Assembly (NCBI GenBank): GCA_027010005.1
Contig: JALVCM010000513.1
Span: 1-6,465 of the forward strand
Direction of reading: 5' to 3'
DNA from: Thiohalobacter sp.
Lineage (GTDB): Bacteria; Pseudomonadota; Gammaproteobacteria; DSM-19610
DNA length: 6,465 nucleotides
This document shows positions 1 to 6,465 of this stretch, one piece after another. Numbering within the stretch: position 1 is the first letter of the stretch; each line of letters begins with the position of its first letter. Under the pieces are notes generated by a model, which ran no database searches, was not told the origin of the DNA, and saw nothing but the letters and a program-made list of their open reading frames with translations. A program made the position numbers and the translations under genes.

Positions 1-219
1 TGTCGTACTTACCCCGGGTTCGACCGGCCCATTGCTGTCTTCCGTAAACCATTCTGAATAGTCGACGGGCCAGACTTCACCGCCATCGTCTGCGGTGAGG
101 TTCTGGAATATCAGTAATTCAATATCAAACTGCCGTGGCATCTCATCGGCGCCGGCCGTGGAAAGCAGGCTGGTAAACAGCAGCAGGGCAGAAAGCAGGT
201 ATCGGGTCAGTATCATCAT
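1..219 (-). CDS. csiV: CsiV-family secreted peptidoglycan-binding protein, N-terminal part (runs off left edge)
   Basis: Only the first 73 codons are in the window, and no stop is reached. The start is the first of two tandem ATGs, with AGGA 8 nt upstream (228-231). Residues 1-24 form a classic signal peptide: a short Arg-containing start, a Leu-rich core and an AGA cleavage motif before Asp25, so the mature protein should be periplasmic. The mature start has the pattern FDIELLIFQN followed by a Trp-Pro pair (residues 50-51), which resembles the opening of CsiV proteins. In Vibrio cholerae, CsiV binds peptidoglycan and acts with LpoA to support wall synthesis by PBP1A; that role is known for the family and inferred here. 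The gene starts 15 nt after the mfd stop and its ribosome-binding site lies in that gap, so the two are probably co-transcribed. The order mfd then csiV is familiar in gammaproteobacteria. With most of the protein missing, the family call rests on the N-terminus and the context. Confidence 0.72.
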   Translation of the reverse strand, partial: MMILTRYLLSALLLFTSLLSTAGADEMPRQFDIELLIFQNLTADDGGEVWPVDYSEWFTEDSNGPVEPGVSTT

Positions 220-234
220 GCTGGCTATCCTGCC

Positions 235-3200
235 CTAAGCCGAACGGGTGCTCAACCTTTCCAGCAGGTTACTGACGGTATGCAACCGCGTTTCGCTGTC
301 GTCCATGTCGGCATAGAAGCGGATAACGTCCGAACCATCCAGCCGGTAGTGCTGTGGCTCGGTCTGGATAAGCCGGATAATGGTGCCCGGGTCCACGTCG
401 GGTTCCGGCCCGAACAACAGCCTGCCGCTTTCCTCGCCTGCATCGATCTTGCTGATGCCCAGCGGCGCGGCTTTCAGTTTCAGGCGGGTGACTTCAAACA
501 GGAGTTTGACCGGTTCCGGCAGCAGACCGAAGCGGTCGATCATTTCCACCTGTAACTCTCGCAACTCGTCCTCGTTGGCCGCACTGGCAATACGCTTGTA
601 CAGGATCAGGCGGCCGTGCACATCGTGCAGGTAATCATCCGGAATCAGTGCCGGCAGGTGCAGGTCGACTTCCGGCCCGTGGTTGAGCGGGCGTTCCAGT
701 TCCGGCTGACGTCCGGCCTTGAGGGCGGTGACGGCGCGTTCCAGCAGTTCGGTATACAGACTGAAGCCGATCTCATGGATCTGGCCGCTCTGGTCATCAC
801 CCAGCAGTTCGCCGGCGCCGCGGATTTCCAGGTCGTGGGTGGCCAGGGTGAAGCCGGAACCGAGGTCTTCCAGTGACTCGATAGCTTCGATGCGCTTGAT
901 GGCGTCGTGGCTCATGGCCTTGCGCGGCGGTACGATCATGTAGGCATAGGCACGGTGATGGGAGCGCCCGACCCGGCCGCGCAGCTGGTGCAACTGGGCA
1001 AGCCCAAGCTTGTCGGCACGGTTGATCAGGATGGTGTTGGCGCTCGGCACATCGATACCACTTTCGATAATGGTGGTGCACAGCAGAATATTGAAACGGC
1101 GGTGATAGAAATCCAGCATTACCTGTTCCAGCTCACGCTCGCGCATCTGGCCGTGACCGATTTCCAGCGTGGCCTCAGGGATCAGTTCGCGCAGTTCGCG
1201 GCCAATGGTTTCGATGTTGTCGACTTCGTTGTGCAGGAAGTACACCTGGCCGCCGCGTTTGATTTCACGCAGGCAGGCTTCCCGGATGGTGGCCTTGTTC
1301 CATTCAGTGATAAAGGTCTTGATGGTCAGGCGCTGCACCGGCGGTGTGGCGATAATGGACAGGTCGCGCAGGCCGGACAAGGACATGTTCAGTGTGCGCG
1401 GTATCGGGGTGGCTGTCAGGGTAAGCAAATCCACCTCGGTGCGCAGCGCCTTGAGTTTTTCCTTCTGACGCACACCAAAACGGTGTTCTTCGTCAATAAT
1501 GACCAGTCCGAGATTTTTCGGTTTGACGTCACCCTGCAGGATCTTGTGTGTGCCGATGAGAATATCCAGTGTGCCGTCGGCAAAACGTTGCAGGATATCG
1601 TCCTGTTGTTTCTTACTGCGAAAGCGCGACAGCACATCGACCCGGATCGGCCAGTCGGCGAAGCGGTCGGCAAAATTCTGGTAGTGCTGCTGGGCGAGCA
1701 GGGTGGTCGGCACCAGCACCGCCACCTGGCGGCCGGCCTGTGCGGCGACGAATGCCGCGCGCATGGCGACTTCAGTCTTGCCGAAACCCACATCACCGCA
1801 CACCACACGGTCCATCGGTTGCGGGCCGGTCATGTCAGCGATAACAGCTTCGATGGCACTGGCCTGGTCGGGGGTTTCCTCGAACGGGAAGGTACTGGCA
1901 AAGGCGCGGTACTCGTCGGCGTCGAACGGGAAGGTGTAGCCCTGGCGGGCGGCACGGCGTGCATAGATGTCGAGTAGTTCGGCGGCGACATCGCGCACCC
2001 GTTGTGCGGCGCGCTTGCGGGCTTTTTCCCACTGGTCGCTGCCAAGCCGGTGCAGCGGTGCACTATCCGGGCTTGAGCCGGTATAGCGGCTGATCAGGTG
2101 CAGCGAGGCAACCGGGACATAGAGTTTGTCGTTGCCCGCATATTCAAGTGTCAGAAACTCGGACTCACGTCCGCCTACGGTCAGTTTTTGCAGGCCAATG
2201 TAACGACCAACGCCATGGTCTTCATGCACGACCGGTGCACCGATGTGCAGATCGGTGAGGTTGCGGACGATAGCTTCGGCATCGCGCTTCGGTTTCCTGC
2301 GCCGCTGTTGCTGCAGGGCACGCTCGCCAAACAGGCGTGCCTCGGTAATCAGGACAAGCGGGGTATCGCCGTCCAGCCAGGCACCCTGTTCGAGCGGGGC
2401 GATGGTAATGCCGAGTGCAATATCACTGTCCAGGAAGTGGTGCCAGCCATCGACTGTCTTCGCACGCAGCCCGAATTCCTGCAACTGCCCCTGCAAGGTT
2501 TCCCGGCGGCCGGCCGACTCGGCGCAGATCAGTACGCGGCCAGGGAAGCCGGCAATAAAGTCCTGCAGGGCGGCCGCAGGATGTTCCGTGCGAGCCTTGA
2601 TCTGCAGGTCAGGGAGGGCGCGGGTTGCGTAATTGACGGCGTGGTTATGCGTGTCCAGTGCCTCGGCACGTTGCAGCTCAATGCGTGCACTGTTATCCAG
2701 CGCACGCTGCATTTCATCATCGGACAGGTAGAGCCGGTCCGGTGGCAGTAGTGGACGCTCGACATCGTGACGCAGGGATTTATAGCGTTCCTCGACTTCC
2801 TGGCGGAAATCTGCAATGGCGTTATGTGCGTCCTCACTTTCTACCAGGCAACAGTCACCGGGCAGGTAGTCGAACAGGGTGGCGGTTTGTTCGACGAACA
2901 GTGGCAGGTAGTACTCGATACCGCCGGGAATCATGTTATTGCTGACGTCCCGGTAAATCAGTGCACGCTGCGGGTCACCTTCAAACAGGTCACGCCAGTT
3001 CTGCCTGAAACGCCGGATCGCGTCTTCGTCGACGGGGAATTCACGCGCCGGCAGCAGGCGTACCTGTTTGACCTTGTCGATGGAACGCTGTGTCTCCGGA
3101 TCAAAGGTCCGGATAGATTCGATTTCGTTATCGAACAGGTCGATACGGAAGGGTGTCGCACTGCCCATGGGGAACAGGTCCAGCAGGGCGCCACGCACGG

Positions 3201-3732
3201 CGAACTCGCCATGTTCCATGACCTGCTCCACGCAACGGTAACCGGCGGTTTCCAGCCGCTTGCGCATGCTGTCGAGATCGAGCGTGTCACCACAGTCGAG
3301 CACCAGGCTGTACTGGTCGAGGAAACTTTTCGGTGGCAGGCGTTGCAACAGGGTGGCTACCGGTACCAGCAGTACACCACGTTTTAACGTGGGCAGGCGG
3401 CACAGGGTTTCCAGTCGTTCTGAGATAATGTCCTGGTGCGGCGAGAAGGCGTCATAGGGCAGGGTTTCCCAGTCCGGGAAACACAGGATATCCAGCGACT
3501 CGTCATGACAGAAGAAACGCAGCCGGGCCTGGAGTTGCTCCGCGGACTGGCTGTCCGGCGTTATAACCAGCAGCAGACCGGCCTGCTGTCGGGCGGCGCC
3601 GGCCAGGATCAGTGGCAGGCTGTCGCCATACAGCCGCGACCAGAGCACGCGCTGGCGTGCTTCCGGCAGACGCGGTTGTAACGGATCTGCCTGGTCGGTA
3701 TCAGATGTGGGTTGGCTGGCGGCCTGTGACAT
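235..3732 (-). CDS. mfd: Transcription-repair coupling factor Mfd
   Basis: Mfd is a cytoplasmic DNA translocase that removes RNA polymerase stalled at lesions and recruits UvrA for nucleotide excision repair. The 1165-aa product aligns collinearly with E. coli Mfd (1148 aa). Residues about 1-330 are the UvrB-like module. The UvrA-contacting residues I recall from E. coli (R165, R181, F185) are kept as R180, R196 and F200. The CarD-like RNA-polymerase-interacting domain starts near 496 (VVHEDHGVGRY). The RecG-like motor has Walker A GDVGFGKTE at 646-654, a DEEH box at 747-750, TATPIPRTLN at 773-782 and QLRGRVGRS near 916-924. The C-terminal TRCF domain covers about 1019-1125. The frame can be opened to a TTG at 3780, but that codon lies in the U-tract of the upstream terminator. 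ATG 3732 is therefore preferred, giving an Asp/Gln-rich N-terminus about 12 residues longer than in E. coli. No strong Shine-Dalgarno is visible. The motor motifs are intact and nothing suggests a pseudogene. Confidence 0.97.
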   Translation of the reverse strand: MSQAASQPTSDTDQADPLQPRLPEARQRVLWSRLYGDSLPLILAGAARQQAGLLLVITPDSQSAEQLQARLRFFCHDESLDILCFPDWETLPYDAFSPHQDIISERLETLCRLPTLKRGVLLVPVATLLQRLPPKSFLDQYSLVLDCGDTLDLDSMRKRLETAGYRCVEQVMEHGEFAVRGALLDLFPMGSATPFRIDLFDNEIESIRTFDPETQRSIDKVKQVRLLPAREFPVDEDAIRRFRQNWRDLFEGDPQRALIYRDVSNNMIPGGIEYYLPLFVEQTATLFDYLPGDCCLVESEDAHNAIADFRQEVEERYKSLRHDVERPLLPPDRLYLSDDEMQRALDNSARIELQRAEALDTHNHAVNYATRALPDLQIKARTEHPAAALQDFIAGFPGRVLICAESAGRRETLQGQLQEFGLRAKTVDGWHHFLDSDIALGITIAPLEQGAWLDGDTPLVLITEARLFGERALQQQRRRKPKRDAEAIVRNLTDLHIGAPVVHEDHGVGRYIGLQKLTVGGRESEFLTLEYAGNDKLYVPVASLHLISRYTGSSPDSAPLHRLGSDQWEKARKRAAQRVRDVAAELLDIYARRAARQGYTFPFDADEYRAFASTFPFEETPDQASAIEAVIADMTGPQPMDRVVCGDVGFGKTEVAMRAAFVAAQAGRQVAVLVPTTLLAQQHYQNFADRFADWPIRVDVLSRFRSKKQQDDILQRFADGTLDILIGTHKILQGDVKPKNLGLVIIDEEHRFGVRQKEKLKALRTEVDLLTLTATPIPRTLNMSLSGLRDLSIIATPPVQRLTIKTFITEWNKATIREACLREIKRGGQVYFLHNEVDNIETIGRELRELIPEATLEIGHGQMRERELEQVMLDFYHRRFNILLCTTIIESGIDVPSANTILINRADKLGLAQLHQLRGRVGRSHHRAYAYMIVPPRKAMSHDAIKRIEAIESLEDLGSGFTLATHDLEIRGAGELLGDDQSGQIHEIGFSLYTELLERAVTALKAGRQPELERPLNHGPEVDLHLPALIPDDYLHDVHGRLILYKRIASAANEDELRELQVEMIDRFGLLPEPVKLLFEVTRLKLKAAPLGISKIDAGEESGRLLFGPEPDVDPGTIIRLIQTEPQHYRLDGSDVIRFYADMDDSETRLHTVSNLLERLSTRSA

Positions 3733-3778
3733 AACAATCAGGTGTTCGGCAAAGCCGGCTATTCTCGCATAACCGGGC

Positions 3779-3803
3779 AAAAAAAACCGGCGCTGGGCGC
3801 CGG
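3779..3803 (-). terminator. Rho-independent terminator after the DsrE2-like gene
   Basis: Read on the minus strand, a perfect 7-bp stem CCGGCGC/GCGCCGG with a 3-nt loop (3787-3803) is followed directly by eight T residues (3786-3779). It lies 25 nt beyond the stop of the DsrE2-like gene. There is no T-tract on the plus-strand side, so it should work only for minus-strand transcription. It separates the two-gene unit upstream from mfd. Confidence 0.93.
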
Positions 3804-3828
3804 TCGAAGGAGGGACTATGAAACGTTT

Positions 3829-4434
3829 TCAGATAAACAGGCAAATATCGGCATCCTTGGCGACCGGAAGGAAGTACGTCGCGCCGACATAGTCGGTCAC
3901 TTCCGGGATAAACTCGCTCTGGTCAAAGCCAAATACGTCGACTGTCATCTGACAAGCCACCATTTTGACATCGGCTTCAAGACAGAGTTCACGCAACTCT
4001 TCAACTGTTGCTACCCCCTTGTTCTTGAATGTTTTCTTCATCAAGGTGGTGGCGACCTTCTCGAAACCGGGGATCCCCGCCATCAGCAGGTTGGGCATAT
4101 TCCAGTCAATGTTCTGGAACCACTTGGGTCCAAAGGGCATTTTCATCGGCATGGCCGGGTTGCCCAGCGGGCTGACCAGGGTGTCGCTGAGATCTTTTTT
4201 GAGCAGCAGCAGGCCGTAGAAGGTGAAGAAAATCGAGGTGTCCCAGCCGAGGGCGGCGGAGGTTGAGGCCAGGATAAAGGGCGGGTAGGCCCAGTCCAGG
4301 GTGCCTTTGGTCGCGATCATGGCCATCGATGGCGTTTTGTTTTCATCGATAGTTTTCAGTTTCGCGGGAAGAAGCTCATCCAGCTTGCTGTCGAGCCACT
4401 GGTCCATTTCGGTACTGGTTACGTCTGTGGTCAT
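3829..4434 (-). CDS. DsrE2-like (DsrE/DsrF/DsrH-like) sulfur-carrier family protein
   Basis: The product is 201 aa. After a charged N-terminal helix (about 9-30) it has the signature of the DsrE2 group: ATKGTLDWAYPPFILAS at about 41-57, IFFTFYGLLLLKK at 68-80, a Met/Pro-rich middle (94-123), the cysteine motif VACQMTVDVFG at 159-169 and the ending DICLFI. Cys161 sits where the family keeps its conserved cysteine; Cys151 and Cys198 are also present. Relatives bind and pass on sulfane sulfur as cysteine persulfide, often beside TusA and a rhodanese in sulfur oxidisers. Neither partner is seen here, so the actual substrate is unknown. Two hydrophobic stretches (48-62, 66-80) could be core strands or membrane-associated; I cannot decide. 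GGGAGG lies 6 nt before the ATG, a strong ribosome-binding site. The gene is second in a two-gene unit, 27 nt after its partner, and ends at a strong terminator. Family assignment is secure; function is inferred. Confidence 0.88.
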   Translation of the reverse strand: MTTDVTSTEMDQWLDSKLDELLPAKLKTIDENKTPSMAMIATKGTLDWAYPPFILASTSAALGWDTSIFFTFYGLLLLKKDLSDTLVSPLGNPAMPMKMPFGPKWFQNIDWNMPNLLMAGIPGFEKVATTLMKKTFKNKGVATVEELRELCLEADVKMVACQMTVDVFGFDQSEFIPEVTDYVGATYFLPVAKDADICLFI

Positions 4435-4461
4435 AGTGCACCTCCCATCAGGGTTAAGGGG

Positions 4462-4914
4462 TCAGAGGTCATTCCTGAATCCGTATTCGCCCAGCCAGCG
4501 GCCGGCGTGGAAATCGATTTTCAGCCAGTCCGGGACAAACAGATCGGGTTTTTTGACCGGCAGGGTTTCCACCGGTGGCTTGCCGTCGGTTTCGTCAATA
4601 CGGCAATGTGCCGTGGTAACGGCGCGGAAGCTGGCATACAGGCCTTTCATGACACGTGTATAGTCAGTGTCATTTTGCGGCTCGTGTTGAAAGGCGGTAA
4701 ATCGAATCTGTTTTCGCACCAGGCAACTGAAATACAATTCGAGTTCGACCAGTAAAGATTTGTCCTGTTCGGCAAGCGCCTGGCTTGCACTTTCACTGAT
4801 TTCAATGCGGACACGCTTGCCTTTCAGCTGTATCGTTCCTGAATATGCATTTGAGGAAAGCCTTCGGTCCGGTATGGCTTCGCCGATGCTGATGCCAAGC
4901 GTTGTTGCTGTCAT
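4462..4914 (-). CDS. Conserved-looking protein of unknown function, first gene of the DsrE2-like operon
   Basis: I do not recognise this 150-aa protein. It has no signal peptide or membrane segment and is probably cytoplasmic. The N-terminal half (about 24-62) looks like beta strands followed by an amphipathic helix (SASQALAEQDKSLLVELELY). It has two cysteines, Cys64 in YFSCLVRK and Cys104 in TAHCRI, with His77, His103 and His136 as further possible ligands. The C-terminal stretch from about 124 to 150 (DLFVPDWLKIDFHAGRW onward) is rich in aromatic residues and looks like a conserved motif. The gene lies 27 nt upstream of the DsrE2-like gene, on the same transcript and directly behind a sigma70-like promoter with a TetR-type operator, so a joint role with the DsrE2-like protein is plausible. 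AGGAG lies 10 nt before the ATG and AAGG 2 nt before it, so initiation may be moderate. It reads as a real gene from its context and balanced composition; no function is assigned. Confidence 0.85.
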   Translation of the reverse strand: MTATTLGISIGEAIPDRRLSSNAYSGTIQLKGKRVRIEISESASQALAEQDKSLLVELELYFSCLVRKQIRFTAFQHEPQNDTDYTRVMKGLYASFRAVTTAHCRIDETDGKPPVETLPVKKPDLFVPDWLKIDFHAGRWLGEYGFRNDL

Positions 4915-4977
4915 AACCTTCGCGCTCCTGGTGGATTTAATCTGGAACCGGTCTTGTCCGCCTGTTATTTAATTGCT

Positions 4978-5007
4978 AGAATACGTACCGACCAGATGGT
5001 TTGTCAA
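4978..5007 (-). promoter_or_regulatory. Sigma70-like promoter for the unknown-protein/DsrE2-like operon
   Basis: On the minus strand there is a perfect -35 box TTGACA (5007-5002), an 18-nt spacer and a -10 box TATTCT (4983-4978; four of six consensus positions). Transcription would begin near 4971, leaving a leader of roughly 55 nt before the ATG at 4914. The spacer contains the palindromic operator described separately. This is the best promoter-like pairing I found in the divergent intergenic region. Confidence 0.75.
4987..5004. promoter_or_regulatory. Putative TetR-family operator inside the promoter spacer
   Basis: An 18-bp imperfect palindrome has the form AC-N2-ACCA-GA-TGGT-N2-GT, with 12 of 18 positions in symmetric pairs. 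The ACCA-N2-TGGT core resembles operators of other TetR-family repressors such as RutR. It fills the space between the -10 and -35 boxes of the minus-strand promoter, so a bound dimer would block RNA polymerase. It lies 60 bp upstream of the tetR-family start codon, the usual place for such a site. Binding by that particular regulator is inferred from position and symmetry. Confidence 0.6.
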
Positions 5008-5064
5008 TAGCTTTCCACTACAAGTTCCCGAATAATGTAGCTGGGGGCGGCAGGAAGGTGAGCA

Positions 5065-5691
5065 ATGCAACAGGCAGATAGCACGGCCCGGGCGCCCAGA
5101 AACCCGGATCAGACGCGTCAGCGGATACTTGAAGCTGCATTCATGGAAATCTACCGGAACGGATTCCAGGGTATGCGACTTGACGAGGTACTCGCGGCGA
5201 CTTCGTTGACGAAGGGTGCGCTGTATCATCATTTCCCGAATAAACAAACACTTGGCTATGCTGTTGTCGATGAAGTCATACAGCAGACGATGGAAGCCAT
5301 GTGGATCCAGCCCTTGCGCGGTGCCGAGGATCCGTTCCAGGGGCTGATTGATGTCATCGAGCAATTACCGGACAACAAACCCCCGGAAATGATCCAGTAC
5401 GGCTGTCCATTGAACAATCTTGCCCAGGAAATGTCTCCTCTGGACGAGGGGTTCCGTCAGCGCCTGGACCGGCTGTTCGAGGCCTGGCACGGGGCGACAC
5501 AGGAAGCGCTCGAAAAAGCGCAACAAAAAGGACAAATCGGGGCGGACTGTGATTGTGAAGAAATTGCAACATTTGTTATGGCAGCGCTGGAAGGGTGCAT
5601 CGGACTTGCAAAAAGTGCCCAAAGCAAGGATCGTCTCATAAGCTGTAACCGGGGGTTGATACAGTTTCTTCTGTCGTTGAAAACACGCTGA
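5065..5691 (+). CDS. TetR/AcrR-family transcriptional regulator (NemR-like cysteine motif)
   Basis: The product is 208 aa, a normal length for the family. Residues about 16-62 form the DNA-binding helix-turn-helix: TRQRILEAAFMEI, then GFQGMRLDEVLAAT and the recognition segment LTKGALYHHFPNKQTLG. The C-terminal ligand/dimer domain carries YGCPLNNLAQEMS at 112-124. Cys114 aligns with the position I recall as redox-active Cys106 of E. coli NemR. Further cysteines are at 162, 164, 178 and 194. The ATG has GGAAGG 6 nt upstream. The gene is divergent from the DsrE2-like operon, with a palindromic operator in the shared region, and is followed 20 nt later by an RND transporter gene, a common repressor-pump arrangement. 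Its own promoter is unclear: AATAAT at 5031-5036 is a fair -10 box, but no good -35 goes with it. It is probably a repressor of the flanking genes; the effector is unknown. Confidence 0.92.
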   Translation: MQQADSTARAPRNPDQTRQRILEAAFMEIYRNGFQGMRLDEVLAATSLTKGALYHHFPNKQTLGYAVVDEVIQQTMEAMWIQPLRGAEDPFQGLIDVIEQLPDNKPPEMIQYGCPLNNLAQEMSPLDEGFRQRLDRLFEAWHGATQEALEKAQQKGQIGADCDCEEIATFVMAALEGCIGLAKSAQSKDRLISCNRGLIQFLLSLKTR

Positions 5692-5711
5692 AACAATAAC
5701 AAGGATTTTAC

Positions 5712-6465
5712 ATGGTGAGGATATTTGCGGGCCAGCTGGTTCGCTGGCGATGGATCGCGTTCTGTTGTGCTGTCATTGTGGCATTCCTTGCGGCAACCGG
5801 CGCACGCTATCTGGAATTTTCCAATGACTACCGGATTTTCTTCAGCAAGGAGAATCCGCAACTACTTGCCTTCGAGCACCTGCAGAATGTTTACACCAAG
5901 TCGGACAATGTCCTGTTCGCCATTTCGCCAGCCAATGGCGATGTGTTTACACCGGATACGCTCGAGGCCATTCGCTGGCTGACCGAGGAATCCTGGCAGA
6001 TTCCCTATTCCATCCGTGTCGATTCGGTAACCAATTTCCAGCACACCTACGCGGAAGGAGATGACCTGGTTGTCGAGGACCTGGTGATGGACCCGTCCAG
6101 CCTGGATGCCGACGACCTCGAAAAAATTCGTCGTATCGCTACCACAGAACCTTTGCTGCTCAATCGCCTGATCTCACCGGATTCCCGTACCACGGGCATC
6201 AATGTCACGGTCCAGCTGCCCGGCCTGAACCCGGAAAAGGAAGTCCCGGAAGTCGTCGCCTTCAGTCGTGGCCTGGTGAACCAGCTGCTGGAGCGTTACC
6301 CGGGGCTGGAAGTTCATACGACCGGTGTCGTGTTTCTCAATAATGCATTCTCCGAGATGGCACTCAGCGATATGAAAACGCTGGTGCCGATCATGTTTGG
6401 TGTGATTGTTTTGATGTTGTTGCTGTTGTTGCGCTCCCTTGCAGCAACATTTGCGACACTGTTTG
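5712..6465 (+). CDS. RND-superfamily (MMPL/HAE3-type) transporter, N-terminal part (runs off right edge)
   Basis: Here 251 codons stay open to the window edge. Relatives are usually large 12-helix inner-membrane proteins, so about the first third is seen. Residues about 13-30 are the first membrane helix (WRWIAFCCAVIVAFLAATG). They are followed by the FSNDYRIFFSKENPQ motif (36-50) typical of this group, then a periplasmic domain to about 220, with IPYSIRVDSVTNFQ at 97-110. The second helix spans about 222-240 and leads into RSLAAT, as in the first RND helix bundle. Such proteins use the proton gradient to move lipids, hydrophobic compounds or drugs; the substrate here is unknown. AAGGA lies 6 nt before the ATG. 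The gene begins 20 nt after the tetR-family stop with no terminator between, so the two are probably co-transcribed. A hopanoid (HpnN-like) or other lipid transporter is an alternative; the missing C-terminal part and next genes would help decide. Confidence 0.9.
   Translation, partial: MVRIFAGQLVRWRWIAFCCAVIVAFLAATGARYLEFSNDYRIFFSKENPQLLAFEHLQNVYTKSDNVLFAISPANGDVFTPDTLEAIRWLTEESWQIPYSIRVDSVTNFQHTYAEGDDLVVEDLVMDPSSLDADDLEKIRRIATTEPLLLNRLISPDSRTTGINVTVQLPGLNPEKEVPEVVAFSRGLVNQLLERYPGLEVHTTGVVFLNNAFSEMALSDMKTLVPIMFGVIVLMLLLLLRSLAATFATLF

Noticed and set aside
907..1977. A 356-codon open frame on the plus strand, antisense to mfd (also 2098-2751 and 2767-3387).
   Set aside because: These are shadows of the mfd reading frame in GC-rich DNA. 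Their translations have no recognisable domains, while the mfd frame matches a known protein throughout.
3733..3780. A longer mfd start at the TTG at 3780, adding 16 residues.
   Set aside because: The TTG is part of the terminator U-tract and has no ribosome-binding site; the ATG at 3732 already covers the region that aligns with E. coli Mfd.
3807..3892. A strong Shine-Dalgarno-like AAGGAGGG followed by ATG and a 24-codon open frame on the plus strand (ATG at 3818).
   Set aside because: It is antisense to the 3' end of the DsrE2-like gene, has no visible promoter and its peptide has no recognisable feature, so chance is the simplest explanation.
3742..4266. A 174-codon open frame on the plus strand across the DsrE2-like gene and the terminator.
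   Set aside because: It runs antisense to a well-supported gene and reads through a terminator hairpin; its translation shows no family features.
5018..5040. A short inverted repeat CTACA/TGTAG upstream of the tetR-family gene.
   Set aside because: The 5-bp arms with a 13-nt loop are too weak to call as an operator or hairpin, and they do not resemble the better palindrome at 4987-5004.
5457..5861. A 134-codon minus-strand frame across the end of the tetR-family gene and the start of the transporter gene.
   Set aside because: It is antisense to two well-supported genes and has no recognisable motifs.
6411..6431. A TTG-rich imperfect trinucleotide repeat in the transporter gene.
   Set aside because: It simply encodes the leucine-rich second membrane helix, and the repeat is interrupted, so there is no good evidence for a phase-variable tract.

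Overview
This looks like part of the chromosome of a moderately GC-rich gammaproteobacterium. The best evidence is an Mfd that aligns along its whole length with the E. coli protein, followed 15 nt later by a CsiV-type secreted cell-wall protein, a gene order familiar from gammaproteobacteria. A DsrE2-type sulfur-carrier-like protein would fit a lineage with active sulfur metabolism, but genus and lifestyle cannot be settled from this window.

Layout. Positions 1-4914 are read on the minus strand and 5065-6465 on the plus strand. Reading the minus strand from its upstream end, a sigma70-like promoter (4978-5007) drives two genes: an unrecognised 150-aa protein (4462-4914) and a DsrE2-like protein (3829-4434). 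A strong intrinsic terminator (3779-3803) closes this unit. Next come mfd (235-3732), the transcription-repair coupling factor, and the N-terminal 73 codons of a csiV-like gene (1-219) that runs off the left edge. On the plus strand, a TetR/AcrR-family regulator (5065-5691) is followed 20 nt later by an RND/MMPL-type transporter gene (5712 to the right edge), of which 251 codons are present.

How the parts may work together. The 150-nt divergent intergenic region is the regulatory centre. An imperfect palindrome of TetR-operator type (core ACCAGATGGT) lies inside the 18-nt spacer of the minus-strand promoter, so the TetR protein very probably represses the pair encoding the unknown protein and the DsrE2-like protein, and may also control its own operon with the transporter. 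The regulator carries a GCPL-type cysteine at the position of the redox-sensing cysteine of NemR. This suggests, as inference only, a thiol-reactive or sulfur-related signal that controls both an exporter and a thiol/persulfide-handling protein. mfd and csiV appear to be ordinary housekeeping genes, insulated from this module by the terminator. I saw no RNA genes, mobile elements, CRISPR arrays or long repeats. No gene-free stretch exceeds 150 bases.
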